A stretch of DNA of 64,000 nucleotides from Carya illinoinensis (GCF_018687715.1 NC_056766.1:24413501-24477500), one strand, 5' to 3'; shown: positions 48,511 through 59,297, counted from the stretch's first letter. Translations and numbers: made by a program. Notes: generated by a model from the letters alone, not told the origin.

Positions 48511-49490
48511 TTACACAATTAAGATCTCTTCATGTGGATCAAAGACTTTCAGAAATGACTTTAGACGTTGTCCGTTGACAGTGAAGCTATTACCATTCTT
48601 CGGATTGACAATGTCTACCGCACCATGAGGATGAATGGTCTTTACAACGTATGGCCCACTCCATCGGGATTTCAACTTTCCAGGAAAAATGTGCAAGCGA
48701 GAGTTGTAAAGAAGAATTTCCTGGCCAAGTGTGAAATGCTTTGGATGAATTTTCTGATCATGCAGAATTTTCATGCGTTCCTTTTCAATCTGAGCGTTGT
48801 CATAAGCATTCCGACGAGCTTCATCCAATTCATTGATCTCAGAGAGAAACCGATGCTTATCTTGGGTGGACCATTCAGAAGGCATTCACTCAGTCACCAG
48901 ATAATTGACTATGTCAGCATATCAGGGAGCTCTATCAACCACAAACAGCTGCTCATCCGGGAAACTATCATCAAGAGGAAGGCTGACATTTGAAGAGGGA
49001 GATAATGACAATCTAGAGAGGTGGTCAGCTGCCACGTTTTCAACTCCTTTCTTGTCCTTGATGTTGATGTTGAACTCTTGAAGTAATAGAATCCAGCAAA
49101 TCAAGCGTGGTTTTGCATCTTTCTTAGCCAACAAATACTTAAGAGCAGAGTGGTCAGTGAAAATAGTAACAGGAGAACCAAGAATATAAGTCTGAAATTT
49201 ATCAAGTGCAAAAACCACTGCAAGCAATTCTTTTTCAGTAATGGTATAATTTTTCTGGGCATCATTCAAGGTTCTACTAGCATAATAAATCACAAATGGC
49301 CTATTATCCACCCGCTGCCCCAAAATAGCTCCTAAGGCATAGTCACTAGCATCTGTCATAATCTCAAAGGGAAGGTCCCACTGCGGAGGTTGCACAATAG
49401 GTGCAGTGGTAAGCGATTTCTTAAGGGTATCAAAAGATTTTTGGCACTAATCAGTCCAAACAAATTCAATATCATTTTGTAAAAGAGTGC
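48511..49490 (-). pseudogene. RNase H and integrase C-terminus of element B; integrase core deleted
   Basis: Minus-strand frame from about 49490: CQKSFDTLKKSL, then RNase H with TDASDYALGAILGQ, YTITEKELLAVVFALDKF, TDHSALKYLL and AADHLSRL, so its acidic motifs remain. After a stop near 48924 (VDRAP-stop) the frame reads NYLVTE-stop-MPSEWSTQDKHRFLSEIN and passes directly to ELDEARRNAYDNAQI, the region after the integrase core, then LGQEILLYNSRLHIFPGKLKSRWSGP and GQRLKSFL. The zinc-binding HHCC and DDE core are missing: an in-frame deletion near 48828. No integration function possible. Confidence 0.88.
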
Positions 49491-50399
49491 ACAAAGGTTT
49501 TGCAATAGAACTAAACCCTTGAATAAACCGCCTATAAAAGCTAGCATGATCAAGAAAAGAACGATATCCCTAACCGTCCTAGGAATAGGAAGTTTAGATA
49601 TTAATTCAATCTTTGCCTTGTCAACCTTTATACCCTCAGAAGAAACAATATGCCCTAATACAATGCCCTGAGTGACCATAAATTGGCATTTCTCCCAATT
49701 AAGTAAAAGATTTTTTTCCTCACATCTCTGGAGAATACGTGCCAAATTATGCAAACAACTCTCAAAGGATTTTCCAAAAACAGAGAAATAATCCATGAAT
49801 ATTTCACAAATATCATCAATCATGTCAAAAAAAATACTCATCATGCATCTATGAAAAGTAGCTGGAGCATTACACAAACCAAAAGGCATTCTAGTAAAAG
49901 CAAAAGTGCCAAAAGGACAGGTGAAAGTGGTTTTCTCCTGATCCTCAGGCATTACAACAATTTGATAATAACCAGAATAGCCGTCCAAGAAACAATAATA
50001 TGCATTACCAGTTACTCTTTCCAAAATTTGATCCAAGAATGGTAAAGGAAAATGATCCTTCCTACTGGCTGAATTAAGTTTTCTATAGTCAATGCACATT
50101 CTCCAGCCAGTAACCATTCTAGTTGGAATCAACTCATTTTTATCATTTTTTATGACAGTCAAACTAGATTTTTTCGGTACTACTTGAGTTGGACTTACCC
50201 ACTTACTGTCTGAGATAGGGTAAATGATACCTACTGCGAGTAGCTTAAGCACTTCCTCTTTCACAACTTCCTTCATGGTAGGATTAAGCCTATGTTGAGC
50301 ATCACGAACTGGTCTAGCATCGTCTTCAAGATGGATTCTGTGGGTACATATAGCGGCATCAATGCCTTTGATGTCAGCTATTGTCCAACCAAGTGTGCC
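49356..50399 (-). pseudogene. Reverse transcriptase of element B with a mutated active site
   Basis: Follows the protease frame after an in-frame TGA. RT landmarks: PVRDAQHRLNPTM, SDSKWVSPTQVVPKK, TGWRMCIDYRKLN, KDHFPLPFLDQ, YYCFLDGYSGYYQI, CPFGTFAFTRMPFGLCNAPATF. The catalytic motif expected as FMDDFSVFG reads FMDYFSVFG, losing the second aspartate. Near 49574, after PRTVRDI, a one-base deletion shifts the frame; RT thumb sequence (SFL.HA.FYRRFI) continues in the other frame, with a TAG near 49448. Not functional. Confidence 0.9.
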
Positions 50400-53084
50400 T
50401 CAATGCTTCCTTAATACTTCAATCAACTGGGCTTCATCCTTCTGATTTAGTTTTGAGGAAATCACCACTGGAAAAGTGCCTTCTTCAGGACCAAGAAACA
50501 CATACTTTAAATCTTGAGGAAGTGGTTTCAGCTCCAACTGGGAAACTTCTTCCTCTGAAGATTTAAGCATATCTGGTGGTGGTAGAGCTTCAAACTGGGG
50601 TTTCCATCTTGCTCCCGCAAACTGTACTTCAAGTGGTAATGAAGAATCTGCAAAACAATCAAAAAAATCAAAGTCATCTTCATTGATATGATCAATTTTC
50701 TCATCAAGTAAAAATTCAGGTGTCTGAAAAATATAATCATCATCAGATAAGGGAGAAGTTGAGCAAATAAAATCTGTTGGTGTCAAACTCTCCACAGCAT
50801 TCAAATCACTTGTGTCATCAAAATGTGATGGCATCTTGCAAGCGTTGAAAAAGTTCAACTCAAGTGCCATGTTCCCAAAGGTAAGCTTCAAAACTCCACT
50901 TCTGCAATTGATCAATGCATTTGATGTAGCTAGAAATGGTCTTCCTAGAATGACAGGAGCTTGGTAAATAGTGGAGATCGGCTGCTGCATGTCAAGAACC
51001 ACAAAATCTACTGGGTAGTAGAATTTGTCCACCTGGACCAACACGTCCTCTACAATACCCTTCGGTACCTTAACTGATCTGTCAGCTAACTGTAGCATGA
51101 TGGAGGTCTTTTTCAGCTCACCCAATCCCAACTGCTCATATACTGAGAACGGTAGCAAGTTCACACTACTCCTCAAATCAAGTAAAGCTCTCCCAATGCG
51201 TGATTCACCAATCATAATGGAAATGTTGGGAGAACCGGGATATCCAAACTTCTGAGGAGTCTCGCTCAATATCAATGCACTAACTTGCTCCGTTAGGAAA
51301 GCTTTCTTCTTCACATTCAGCTTCCTCTTCACTGTGCACAAGTCCTTCAAAAATTTTGCATATGAAGGCACTTGTTGTATGGCATCCAAGAGTGGAATAT
51401 TGATCTTCACTTGCTTGAAAATCTCTTGAATCTCCATGTGATACTTGCTCTTTTGGCCAGCTACCAATCTCTGAGGATAGGGAACCACAAGTTGGTGTCC
51501 CTTAATAGTCTCAACATCTACACTCACAGGCTTCTTCAGCTCTGGTCTCACTACCTCTAATTCTTTCTCAACTTCATCAGTCTCTGTTACATCTTCAGGT
51601 GTAGGAACAACTACCTGTGTGTCTATAGGCATCTCTGGTTGGGGAACTTCATTCCCACTTCTCAAAGTAAGAACTGCCTTCGCTGTCTCAATAACATCCC
51701 CTGAGACATTATGCACTTGCTGTTGTTGCTGCCTGTACACTTGAGGATTAGGTTGAGGCTGTGCTGGAAATTTCCCTTTCTCTAGGGTGCTCAAGGTTGT
51801 GCTCATCTTATTAATAGTGCCTTGCAACTCATTTATGGCCTGAGTGTTCTGATTATTTGTGGTGGCCTGAATCTGCATGAATTACTGAAGTGTATTGGCC
51901 ATTTGAGCCATACTGTCATCTAGAGTCTTCTTTACAGATGATGAAGGCTGAGAACTCTGTGCAGCTATATGAGGCTGAAATCCAGGAGGAGTTACATAAG
52001 GATAACTCTGAGGATTCTGATATGGCGGATACTGGTGCTGAGGAGCACCCTGATTAAATGGCTGCTGCAGAGGTGGTAGGGACCGACCAGGCTGATCATT
52101 TCTCCATGAGAAATTTGGGTGATTCCTCCACCCCGGATTATATGTGTTGGAGAAAGGCTGATTTTGTGCTCTATTAACCCAGTTAGCTGATTGCATCTGC
52201 TCAGACCCACCTTCTTGAAATACTGGCATAATCGGGCAGTCTTGGGTCTTATGGTTTGAATTAGCACATATAGAACATGCCTCTACTACTTTCACAGCCT
52301 TCACTTTTTCCATTTCCATGACCTCTAGTCTTCTAGTCAATGCAGCTATTCGGGCTTGAACATCAATGTCTTCTTTAAGCTCATATCTACCCCCTCCAGA
52401 AATAGCCCTTAATGGTTGTGCTGCTGATGGAACTTGATCAGTACGAGTGTTCCACTGTTGTGCGCTTTCAGCAAGGTAGTCAAAAAATGATAGTGCTTCA
52501 TCAGGTTCCTTGCTGAAGAACTCCCCATTGCACATTGTCTGAACAAACTGTTTGCATTCAGGAGTGAGACCAGTGTAAAAATAGCTCACCAACCTCCAAG
52601 ATTCAAAACCATGATGTGGACAAATGTTCATCAAATCTTTAAATTTTTCCCAACTGGCCTAAAAGGTCTCATCAGGTCTCTGATTGAACTGGCTGATTTG
52701 CTCTTGCAAAAACTGAGTTCTTTGAAAAGGAAAAATTTTTTGTAAGAATTCACGCTGCATATCAGACCAACTAGAAATAGAATTAAGCCTCAAAGAATTA
52801 AACCAAATCTTCGCTTTATCCTTTAAAGAGAAAGGAAATAAACGAAGTCTAATGAATTCATCAGTAACAGCCCTAGTGATAAAAGTAGTGCAAGCCAACT
52901 CAAAATCTGTCAAGTGCTGGTAAGGACTCTCAGAATCCATCCCGTGGAACTGAGGTATCACTGACATCATGCCATGCTTAATAGAGAAATTAGATTCATT
53001 TTCAGGTAAAACAATACATGAAGGTGTAGTGGTACTAGTGGGTTGCAAATAATCCTTAAGAGTGTGTAGTGCAGGTGCAGCCAT
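50400..53084 (-). pseudogene. gag-protease frame of element B, two premature stops
   Basis: One continuous minus-strand frame from ATG at 53084. Gag: TLKDYLQP, SPYQHLTDFE, RLRLFPFSLKDKAKIWF, CPHHGFESWRLVSYFYTGL and a zinc knuckle CSICANSNHKTQDC (Cx2Cx4Hx4C). A Q/P-rich linker follows, then the protease LLDLRSSVNLLPFSVYEQLGL, whose active site has DLR where DLG is usual. Stops lie after RPDETF (TAG, about 52656) and after MANTLQ (TAA, about 51879). Element A has CAG and CAA there, so both are C-to-T changes. The frame ends with TGA at 50397-50399, shared with A. The CDS alone would otherwise be ~890 codons. Confidence 0.9.
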
Positions 53085-53290
53085 GTTTTCTGGTTCAATT
53101 TCAATTTCTCACCTGACTCACTAATAGAAAAGACAGAAGAGCTATCTATCTCCAAACTGTGTATACTACTCTCAACACTCAATGTGACTCTATGCAACCT
53201 ATTTGAACTGTCCCTCACCCATGACATGAAACATCAGTTTAAAGAGCATAACAAAAATAACGAGTTTAAATTTAAGCTAAAATAGTTTCC
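53085..53290 (-). other. Leader of element B between PBS and gag
   Basis: Contains an upstream ATG (53227) frame beginning MSWVRDSSNRLHRV. A similar MSWVRD start lies at the same place in element A (about 6176), so this leader ORF, or an alternative gag start separated by a frameshift, is conserved in the family. Confidence 0.5.
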
Positions 53291-53304
53291 CTGGCAATGG
53301 CGCC
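53290..53304 (-). promoter_or_regulatory. Primer binding site of element B (tRNA-Asp type)
   Basis: Plus-strand CCTGGCAATGGCGCCA matches the 3' end of tRNA-Asp except for a C-to-T change and one more base; it begins 7 bases inside the LTR edge. This primer is characteristic of the Athila/Tat branch. Confidence 0.85.
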
Positions 53305-53311
53305 AAAAACT

Positions 53312-54592
53312 TGACTCACTAAAAAATGAGTAGCACTAAAGCTATCCCAAGTGCAGGAGGATGTCGTGTAATAATTAGGAATAAATTCCTAGATCGTCTC
53401 CTCAGGGAAAGTTACTTAGAAATCAAACTCGTTAAAAAAGGTGAAAAACTTCACAAAGAGAGAATAAAATGATGGTATGTGCAATGGATGGGAGAGGACA
53501 CTACTCTTGGACTAGATTCATATTTTTGGATTTTGATTGTGGGATCGGAATGTAAAGGACTAATAGATTAAACTCAGAAATTAATAAAACTAAATTAAGA
53601 ATTAAACAAAATTAGGAAGTAATTGACAAAACATGCACTGAAAATTGAAAAGCCCCAAAATCAATGTTCTAGGGTTCATCATTGTATTCAAATCACAAAT
53701 TCTCAATTAAACCACCGTAATTGTAATCACTATTAAAATGAAAGCTTAACGAAACGATAAAAATAAATAACATGAATTAAATGAATAACAAGTAAATTAA
53801 TCAAACGTCTAAATCAAAATTCTCCAAAATAATTCAAAAACTCAAAACTGAAATGAAATAGCAAGTAGGGAATTGAAAAGATCAAGCCAATTGAATGAAG
53901 ATGAGCTGCAGTGGCAATTGGACCCCTCAAGGAGTTCTTCAATCTGCTGCAGTGTGAGCGAATGATCCAGTGGAAATTGTGTAGCTGTGTGAATGTTTGA
54001 TTGTATGAATCCTCCTCTCCGAATCTGAATGAAAATCAATGGAAAATAATGAATTCTAAGTGTTTCTCTACTCAAAATCGAGTTTTCCTAGCCCAGAGTC
54101 GGCCATAAGATGTAAAAAATCATTTATATACTCTGACGGCGGAATAAACCCTGATCTGTAAAATATGATATTCGCTCGAGCGGAGTGTTGAGCGAACATC
54201 GAGCGTTCAACTCTGCCTAAGTTCGCTCGAGCGGCCTGTCAAGCGAACATCGAGCGTTCGACTCTACCTGAATTTGCTCGAGCGGCCAAATGACTCCGCT
54301 CGAGCGATCTCTTTTTCCGCAACTCGCTCGAGCCCACTGTCGAACGGAAGTCGAGCGTTTGAATCTCCCTAACTTCGCTCGAGCAGCCAGAAGCCACCGC
54401 TCGAGCGATATGTACCATAAACCATATTAATCAACAGTTGATAAAATTAGAGCAGAAATTCATGCTTTTAATGAATTAAAATCACAACTTTGATTTATTC
54501 ATTTTTCCATATAAAACCAATGATAAAGTAATGAAAGAATTAATATATATTGGTTCCAAAAGCATTAAAAATGCAATAATTCAGCTCAATCA
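53312..54592 (-). repeat. 5' LTR of element B (1,281 bp)
   Basis: Starts TGACTCACTAAAAAATGAG and ends CAGCTCAATCA on the plus strand. The TATA box is at 54122-54131 (minus strand) with a GCTCGAGC repeat array upstream at 54171-54410. It lacks about 20 bases present near 46735 in the other LTR. Confidence 0.92.
54171..54410 (-). promoter_or_regulatory. GCTCGAGC repeat array upstream of the TATA box, 5' LTR of B
   Basis: The same ~50-bp units as at 47031-47270, with the GCTCGAGC palindrome in most. Its place in U3, ending some 40 bases upstream of the TATA box at 54122-54131, suggests a transcription-factor-binding or methylation-sensitive control region. Function is inferred from position only. 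Confidence 0.6.
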
Positions 54593-54597
54593 ACGTG

Positions 54598-54950
54598 CTG
54601 CATGGATCATGCACAACAGCTACAAATGGCTAAATGCAACGTTCAACGTTGCCTTGCCCAGTCCACTAGCCGTTGGAACTAATATAGGAGTCTGCTTTAT
54701 TTCCATTTTGTTTGCTTTTATTGTTTACTTAGTCAAGTCTCTTTCCATTTTGTTATTTGTTTACTTAGTCAAGTCTAGAACTTCTATCATGTAGTCATGG
54801 TTTCCATTGGACTTCAGACTATTTAAGAAACTAGGAATCATCAATAAAGGGCAAGCAAAATTTATCCAAAATGTTGTGGTACTTTCTCACCCGAAGAGAA
54901 AACTATTTCCCTTTAGCATTTGCAATTAAATCTTTGATTGGGACCTATTA
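54598..54950 (+). repeat. 5' LTR of element C, right part (left part 45982-46144)
   Basis: Homologous to 56068-56579. It contains TTGCCTTGCCCAGTCCACTA and TTAAGAAACTAGGAATCATC and ends GGGACCTATTA. The break with B falls in a tandem CTGCATGGATCA(C/T)G repeat of the LTR. Confidence 0.85.
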
Positions 54951-54968
54951 TTGGCCTCAAAGCTAGGT
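54951..54968 (+). promoter_or_regulatory. Primer binding site of element C (decayed tRNA-Met type)
   Basis: TTGGCCTCAAAGCTAGG, directly after the LTR, resembles TTGGTATCAGAGCTAGG, the usual initiator tRNA-Met site of chromoviruses. Confidence 0.55.
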
Positions 54969-54969
54969 T

Positions 54970-55890
54970 ATGGGAACCATTAAAGAACGTATTGACCAGT
55001 TGGAGGCTGGGCTTGGTGCAGTGTAGGATGGGTTACGCAGGATGGAGCTTGGCATGGCTGATAGGCTTTATCATTTGGAAGAAACCCTCAATCGCCTCTC
55101 TGATGTCTTACTCTCAAACTAGGAATCCTCAAGCCATGGCAATCATTTCTGTAAAGGCCACGACGGAGGCCGGCAGGTTGTCTCCTCCAAAATAGCAAAG
55201 CTTGAATTCCCTTGGTACTCAGGAGATGATTCAACAGAGTGGTTCAATCGTGTGAACCAATATTTCGAGTTCTAGGGTGCTCCCAAAGTTTAGAAAGTTT
55301 GATTGGCCTCCTACCAACTGGAAGGAGAGGTCAACCAATGGTGGAAGTGGATCCGCAAGACATTCTGAGAAGAAGGATGCATTCTCTCAAGGGAGAAATT
55401 TAAAGATGAACTCTAAAGCTATTTCAAGAATCAAGCAGACAGGCTCTGTGTGTGATTATTAGCAAGAATTCGAACGCTTGGGCAATTGGGTATGAGGATG
55501 GACTCAAAAGGCTTTAGTTGGGACATTCGTGGACGGCTTGAAGGCTAAAATTGCTAATGGGATCTGAATGTTTAAACCGCAATCCCTCAAGGATGCCATT
55601 AACTTGGCACAGATGAGAGACGATCAACTCACACGGCAATGGGAGTTCTTATGACCACCCCCACCTGCATGAGCTCCTATAGCTCTTCCACCAGCTCGTG
55701 AAGCTCTCGTAATGCATGCTGATCCAATCAGGAGATTATCATGGGAGGAAATGCAAAGGAGGAGAGCACAAGGCCTCTGTTTCCATTGCAATGATCATTT
55801 CATAGTCGGGCATAGATGCCAAAGACCCCAGTTGTTACTCTTGGAGGGACATGTGGGTAACGTGGTGTGTGAGGACATCACTGATCAGTA
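54970..55890 (+). pseudogene. gag of element C (chromovirus type)
   Basis: From ATG 54970: MGTIKERIDQLEAGLGAV-stop, then IAKLEFPWYSGDDSTEWFNR, NQYFEF, ASYQLEGEVNQWW, a frame with FERLGNWV, GWTQKALVGTFVDGLKA, MFKPQSLKDAINLAQMRDDQL, a proline-rich linker and the knuckle CFHCNDHFIVGHRC. This is the retrotransposon gag layout of plant chromoviruses. At least six stops interrupt it. Confidence 0.82.
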
Positions 55891-56067
55891 GACATTGAAG
55901 GCTGACCAAGGTGGACGTGCAGTGGAATAAATTTGAGGAAGAAAATATGGTCCAGTGGAAGCATCTTCCAACCAAAGAGGCGCAACTTGGGAGCCAACAA
56001 AAAAGTTGCTGGAAATGTTCCCAATTGTGGACCTTGAGGACAAGGATCCACTTAATGGGGGGAGTAT
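55891..56067 (+). pseudogene. Remnant of the pol C-terminus of element C, and PPT
   Basis: Reads VDVQWNKFEEENMVQWKHLP then, one frame over, a chromodomain-like end (WE.T.KL...FPIVDLEDKDPLNGGSI). This is the normal last stretch of chromovirus pol, here joined directly to gag: protease to integrase are deleted. GGGGGGAGTAT just before the LTR is the polypurine tract. Confidence 0.75.
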
Positions 56068-56579
56068 TGATAGGCCATGTAAGTCTAAGAGAAACCCAAA
56101 GCCAAACCCCAAGTATTGGGAGTGAGGCTTGAACGTGCTCTGCATGGTTGTGGGAGAAGAGAATAAGTTGGGAACATGCCGCATGGATCACGTACATCAA
56201 TTACAAACGGCTACATCTGTGAATGTGCTGCATGGATCACGCACAACAGCCACAAATGGCTACATGCAACGTGTATTAATGTTGCCTTGCCCAGTCCACT
56301 AGCCATTGGAGCTAATAAGAGTCAGCTTTATTTCCATTTGTTGCTTCTGTTGTTTACTTAGTCAAGTCTCTTTCCATTCTATTATTTGTTTACATAGTCA
56401 AGTCTAGAATCTCAGTCATGTACTCATGGTGTCCATTGGGATTTAGCCTATTTAAGAAACTAGGAATCATCAATAAAGGGAAAGCAAAATTTATCCAAAC
56501 TGTTGTGGTACTTTCTCTCCCGAAGAGAAAACTATTTCCCTTTAGCATTTGTAATTAAATTTTTTATTGGGACCTATCA
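56068..56579 (+). repeat. 3' LTR of element C (512 bp)
   Basis: TGATAGGCCATGTAAGTC to GGGACCTATCA, perfect 7-bp terminal inverted repeat. A complete reference for the split 5' LTR. Confidence 0.9.
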
Positions 56580-56584
56580 TTAAC

Positions 56585-57208
56585 AAGAAGAAATTTATGT
56601 TTCTACATATGAAAAGGAGGAATTTTATGTTTCAATAGGCATTAGGCAACTTGATCGAAACTTCCTCATGATCTAACTTCTCCTAGTGCAAATGAATTTT
56701 TAAATCAAGATGGGCGGGGCACATTTTACAGTCATGCTAAATTTGCCTACATGTTTCTTCACTTATTGTTAACTCGTCACTTGTATGATCCATCGTAATA
56801 AAAATTTTCTCTGTGTCGATTCTAGAGGTCTAATATTTGTGGTTTTCTATACTTGACAAGTTAATTCTGGAGGTCTAATATCTGGCAGGAATGACTACAG
56901 TGTGGTAGTAGCAGACATTGAAGCTTTTATTAGTTCTTGGTCTTTCAAACCACTGTATACAAACAGTGAATATACTTACAAGATTATATCTAATATGGTA
57001 GTCCCATCTCTGGCTTCTTGGCTCTTCTAGTATCATTAGGTTTATTGTTTTGCTCCTGTATTTTGCAGAAGAACAAAATCAATTGTGGAGGAACTGAATC
57101 GAGGAAAAAAAAAAGATTATAATTGTAGATATATAGTGAAACCATCGCTGAAATTAAGATGTCATTCTAGGAGAAAGAAATCAAATATCTATTTGTTCTT
57201 TTTGTATT
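56585..57208. other. Unassigned sequence between C and the plastid fragment
   Basis: No gene, LTR edge or repeat recognised. Includes TTCTGGAGGTCTAATAT, a near repeat of an upstream TTCTAGAGGTCTAATATT (56820-56880). Confidence 0.4.
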
Positions 57209-57387
57209 TTATAGAAACTAGCAAATTGGAAGATCAATGGGCCGAAATAACCATGAGCAACTACGATATCATAAATTTCTTCCTCTTGACCGATTGTGTA
57301 ACCTTCATCAGCAAAGTCACTTTCTATGGGTTTCTTGATTAAAGTAGAAGTTACAAAGGAACCATGCATAGCACTGAAGAGGGAGAT
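57209..57387 (-). pseudogene. psbA: Nuclear plastid DNA fragment: psbA (photosystem II D1)
   Basis: The minus strand reads [18 protein letters not shown], a diverged linker, then [20 protein letters not shown] and [12 protein letters not shown]. This matches D1 around residues 208-262: the helix IV end with the AMHGS histidine that ligates the non-haem iron, the stroma-facing GQEEE loop, and AHGYFG at the QB pocket. Only ~58 codons are present and many residues have changed, so it is a dead nuclear copy of chloroplast DNA. At 57388 it abuts an LTR fragment. Confidence 0.88.
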
Positions 57388-58464
57388 ATGACCATGCTTC
57401 TCACACAATATTTTCTTCTACTAATTAATGCTCTCTTTTCCTCAAATGCTTCTTGGTAATGAAAAAGTAAATGTATATAATGTAAGCCTTCTTGGTAGCC
57501 CATGTTAATCATCCTATTAACTATAAGTGTGTGTATAAGTATGATGTAAAGCATTCACATTCAAGGTTGAGATCATGAGATTTATCATGTATATATTTTC
57601 TTAAAAACTAGTGATTTTCTTAATATAAAGTAATAGCATGAAATGCATTCTTTTATGAAAAAAATGCACACTACATTGGACTAAGAAAGATAATGAAAAT
57701 ATCATGAAAGGAAAAAAGAAAAAGGAAAAAAAGGTTTTATATATGAAAATATGTAAGGGCCAAGGATGGAATGATGTTGGTACCAAATAAATGGATAGGT
57801 TGCAATGCTAGATCGATTCCATTGGTAGTGTACCTAGTGGCGTCATCCTAATTGAGGGATTCCCAACCCGCAGCTATAGGAAAAATTGGGTCCAAAAGAT
57901 CACTAACCCTAACACACAAGGCGTAATAGTGTGTATCGGCCAAACAAAAGTGAAAACTAATTCAGAATGTTTAATTGAAATGTTTTAAACTTGTATGACT
58001 TTTCAAAAGAAATGAATAATTGATTTATGATATTATAACTGTATGGTGTACTGCTTACTAAATATTAGACTCACTTTTGTGTTTAATATTTTAAATGTCT
58101 AGGTAATGACGAAGATGAGGTTGTAGAGCAAGCCACTACTTAAGAAGAAGAGCTTAGTAGTAGCCTTGGGTTAGGTCTATGAATGAAGTTTAGATTTTGG
58201 TTGATTTTGTGGAACTATTTGGACTATGTATTTTGAGAAAGAAACCATTTTGTAAATTTGGTAGATATTCTTACCATGAAAGTAGTTATGGTTTATGATA
58301 TGTAACTAATGGGATAGTCTTATATTTTTATTAGTTTTGAAGTTGTAAAAGAAAAATGAGAATGTCACTTTTATAAATTGTTAATATATTAATTACGTAT
58401 TAAAAAAAAAAAAAGTAGGATGAATTGTAGCAGCTCATTCCATTTCTAAGGAGGGGTTGTTACA
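57388..58464 (+). repeat. Truncated LTR related to D and S3
   Basis: 57388-57560 is the reverse-complement homologue of D around 19610-19850 (GACCATGCT, CTTCTTGGTAGCCC, GAGATCATGAGATTT), and 57740-57960 matches S3 near 13870-14090 (AATATGTAAGGGCC, GGGTCCAAAAGA, AACCCTAACACAC). It ends AGGAGGGGTTGTTACA, an LTR-like terminus. The 5' part is missing at the plastid-fragment junction. Confidence 0.65.
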
Positions 58465-59297
58465 TGAGAAGCGGCCTTTACTCTGTCCCAGTGTACTACT
58501 ATAGGCCCTACTAGGCAACATCTACCTACACCGAGCCTGATTTATATCCACCATTTCTGGAAATCTTTTCTAATTCAAAATCGTGTAAGGCACCTTCCCC
58601 TTGTTTTGATCACAAACTAAATGAAATAAATCAATGTCATATTTGGTTTGGTATTGCTAATTTGCTACCGCGGACATGACTATGAAAGTCAAAAATATTA
58701 CTGAGGAATATCTTTATCAATATGTTTTTGCTCCACATTTTGAGCAATTACCAACAACTTTTTCGTGGACTTTCAAAATTTGTTTCATTTAACTTAGCAA
58801 GGAAATTTTAAGACAAGGCCCAAGGGTACAACACCTTTTACATGTGAGACTCATTGTTCCTAAATTTCTAAACGAATCAAATTCAAGGAAATGAAGTTTT
58901 CCAATTATCGACTTAAATTCATTTTTGAACCCCACTCAATAGAATATGGATGTACTTGGGGCAAGATGAGCCAAACTAGTCTCTTCACAATAAAATAAGA
59001 ATAATTCTATTAGGAGATTTTAACACCACAAATTATCCGCGTAGCATAATTTAATTTTGAAGATACAGTTTTAAATTTAAACCATAGAAATCAAATTATG
59101 ACAGGTAGATGGTATGTGGTGTAAAAGATTTTAAATTGTCTTTTCACAATAAAATAATAGATGGAACTCTCATTAAGAACTTATTAGCAGATTCATAGAT
59201 TACTTTGGAATAGCATATATAATACATTTCTTGGATCAAGTAAAGACTCTAGGGCTCCAGCAAGCCACTACTACATCCAATTAAATATGTATAACAA
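58465..59297. other. Unassigned sequence
   Basis: No credible coding frame and no recognised repeat boundary. Confidence 0.4.

Larger units (their letters stand above)
46145..54592 (-). mobile_element. Element B: near full-length Athila-like retrotransposon, TSD ACGTG
   Basis: LTRs at 53312-54592 (5') and 46145-47451 (3'), flanked by exact ACGTG (46140-46144 and 54593-54597). Order on the minus strand: LTR, tRNA-Asp PBS, gag, protease, RT, RNase H, integrase C-terminus, PPT, LTR. The LTRs differ by a few substitutions per hundred bases plus a 20-odd-base indel near 46735, so insertion is moderately recent. Nonsense codons, one frameshift, a mutated RT motif and loss of the integrase core make it non-autonomous. 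Confidence 0.93.
45982..56579 (+). mobile_element. Element C: chromovirus-type Ty3/gypsy deletion derivative hosting B
   Basis: Plus-strand element with LTRs of about 512-516 bp. The 5' LTR is split into 45982-46144 and 54598-54950 by element B; the 3' LTR is 56068-56579. Ends TGATAGG/CCTATCA (5' copy begins TAATAGG and ends CCTATTA). Flanks GTAAC (45977-45981) and TTAAC (56580-56584) match 4/5. Internally only gag and the last ~35 codons of pol remain; protease, RT, RNase H and most of integrase are deleted. Confidence 0.85.

Noticed and set aside
57181..57408. A functional chloroplast psbA gene or a plastid contig
   Set aside because: Only ~58 codons, many substitutions, and surrounded by nuclear retrotransposon sequence.
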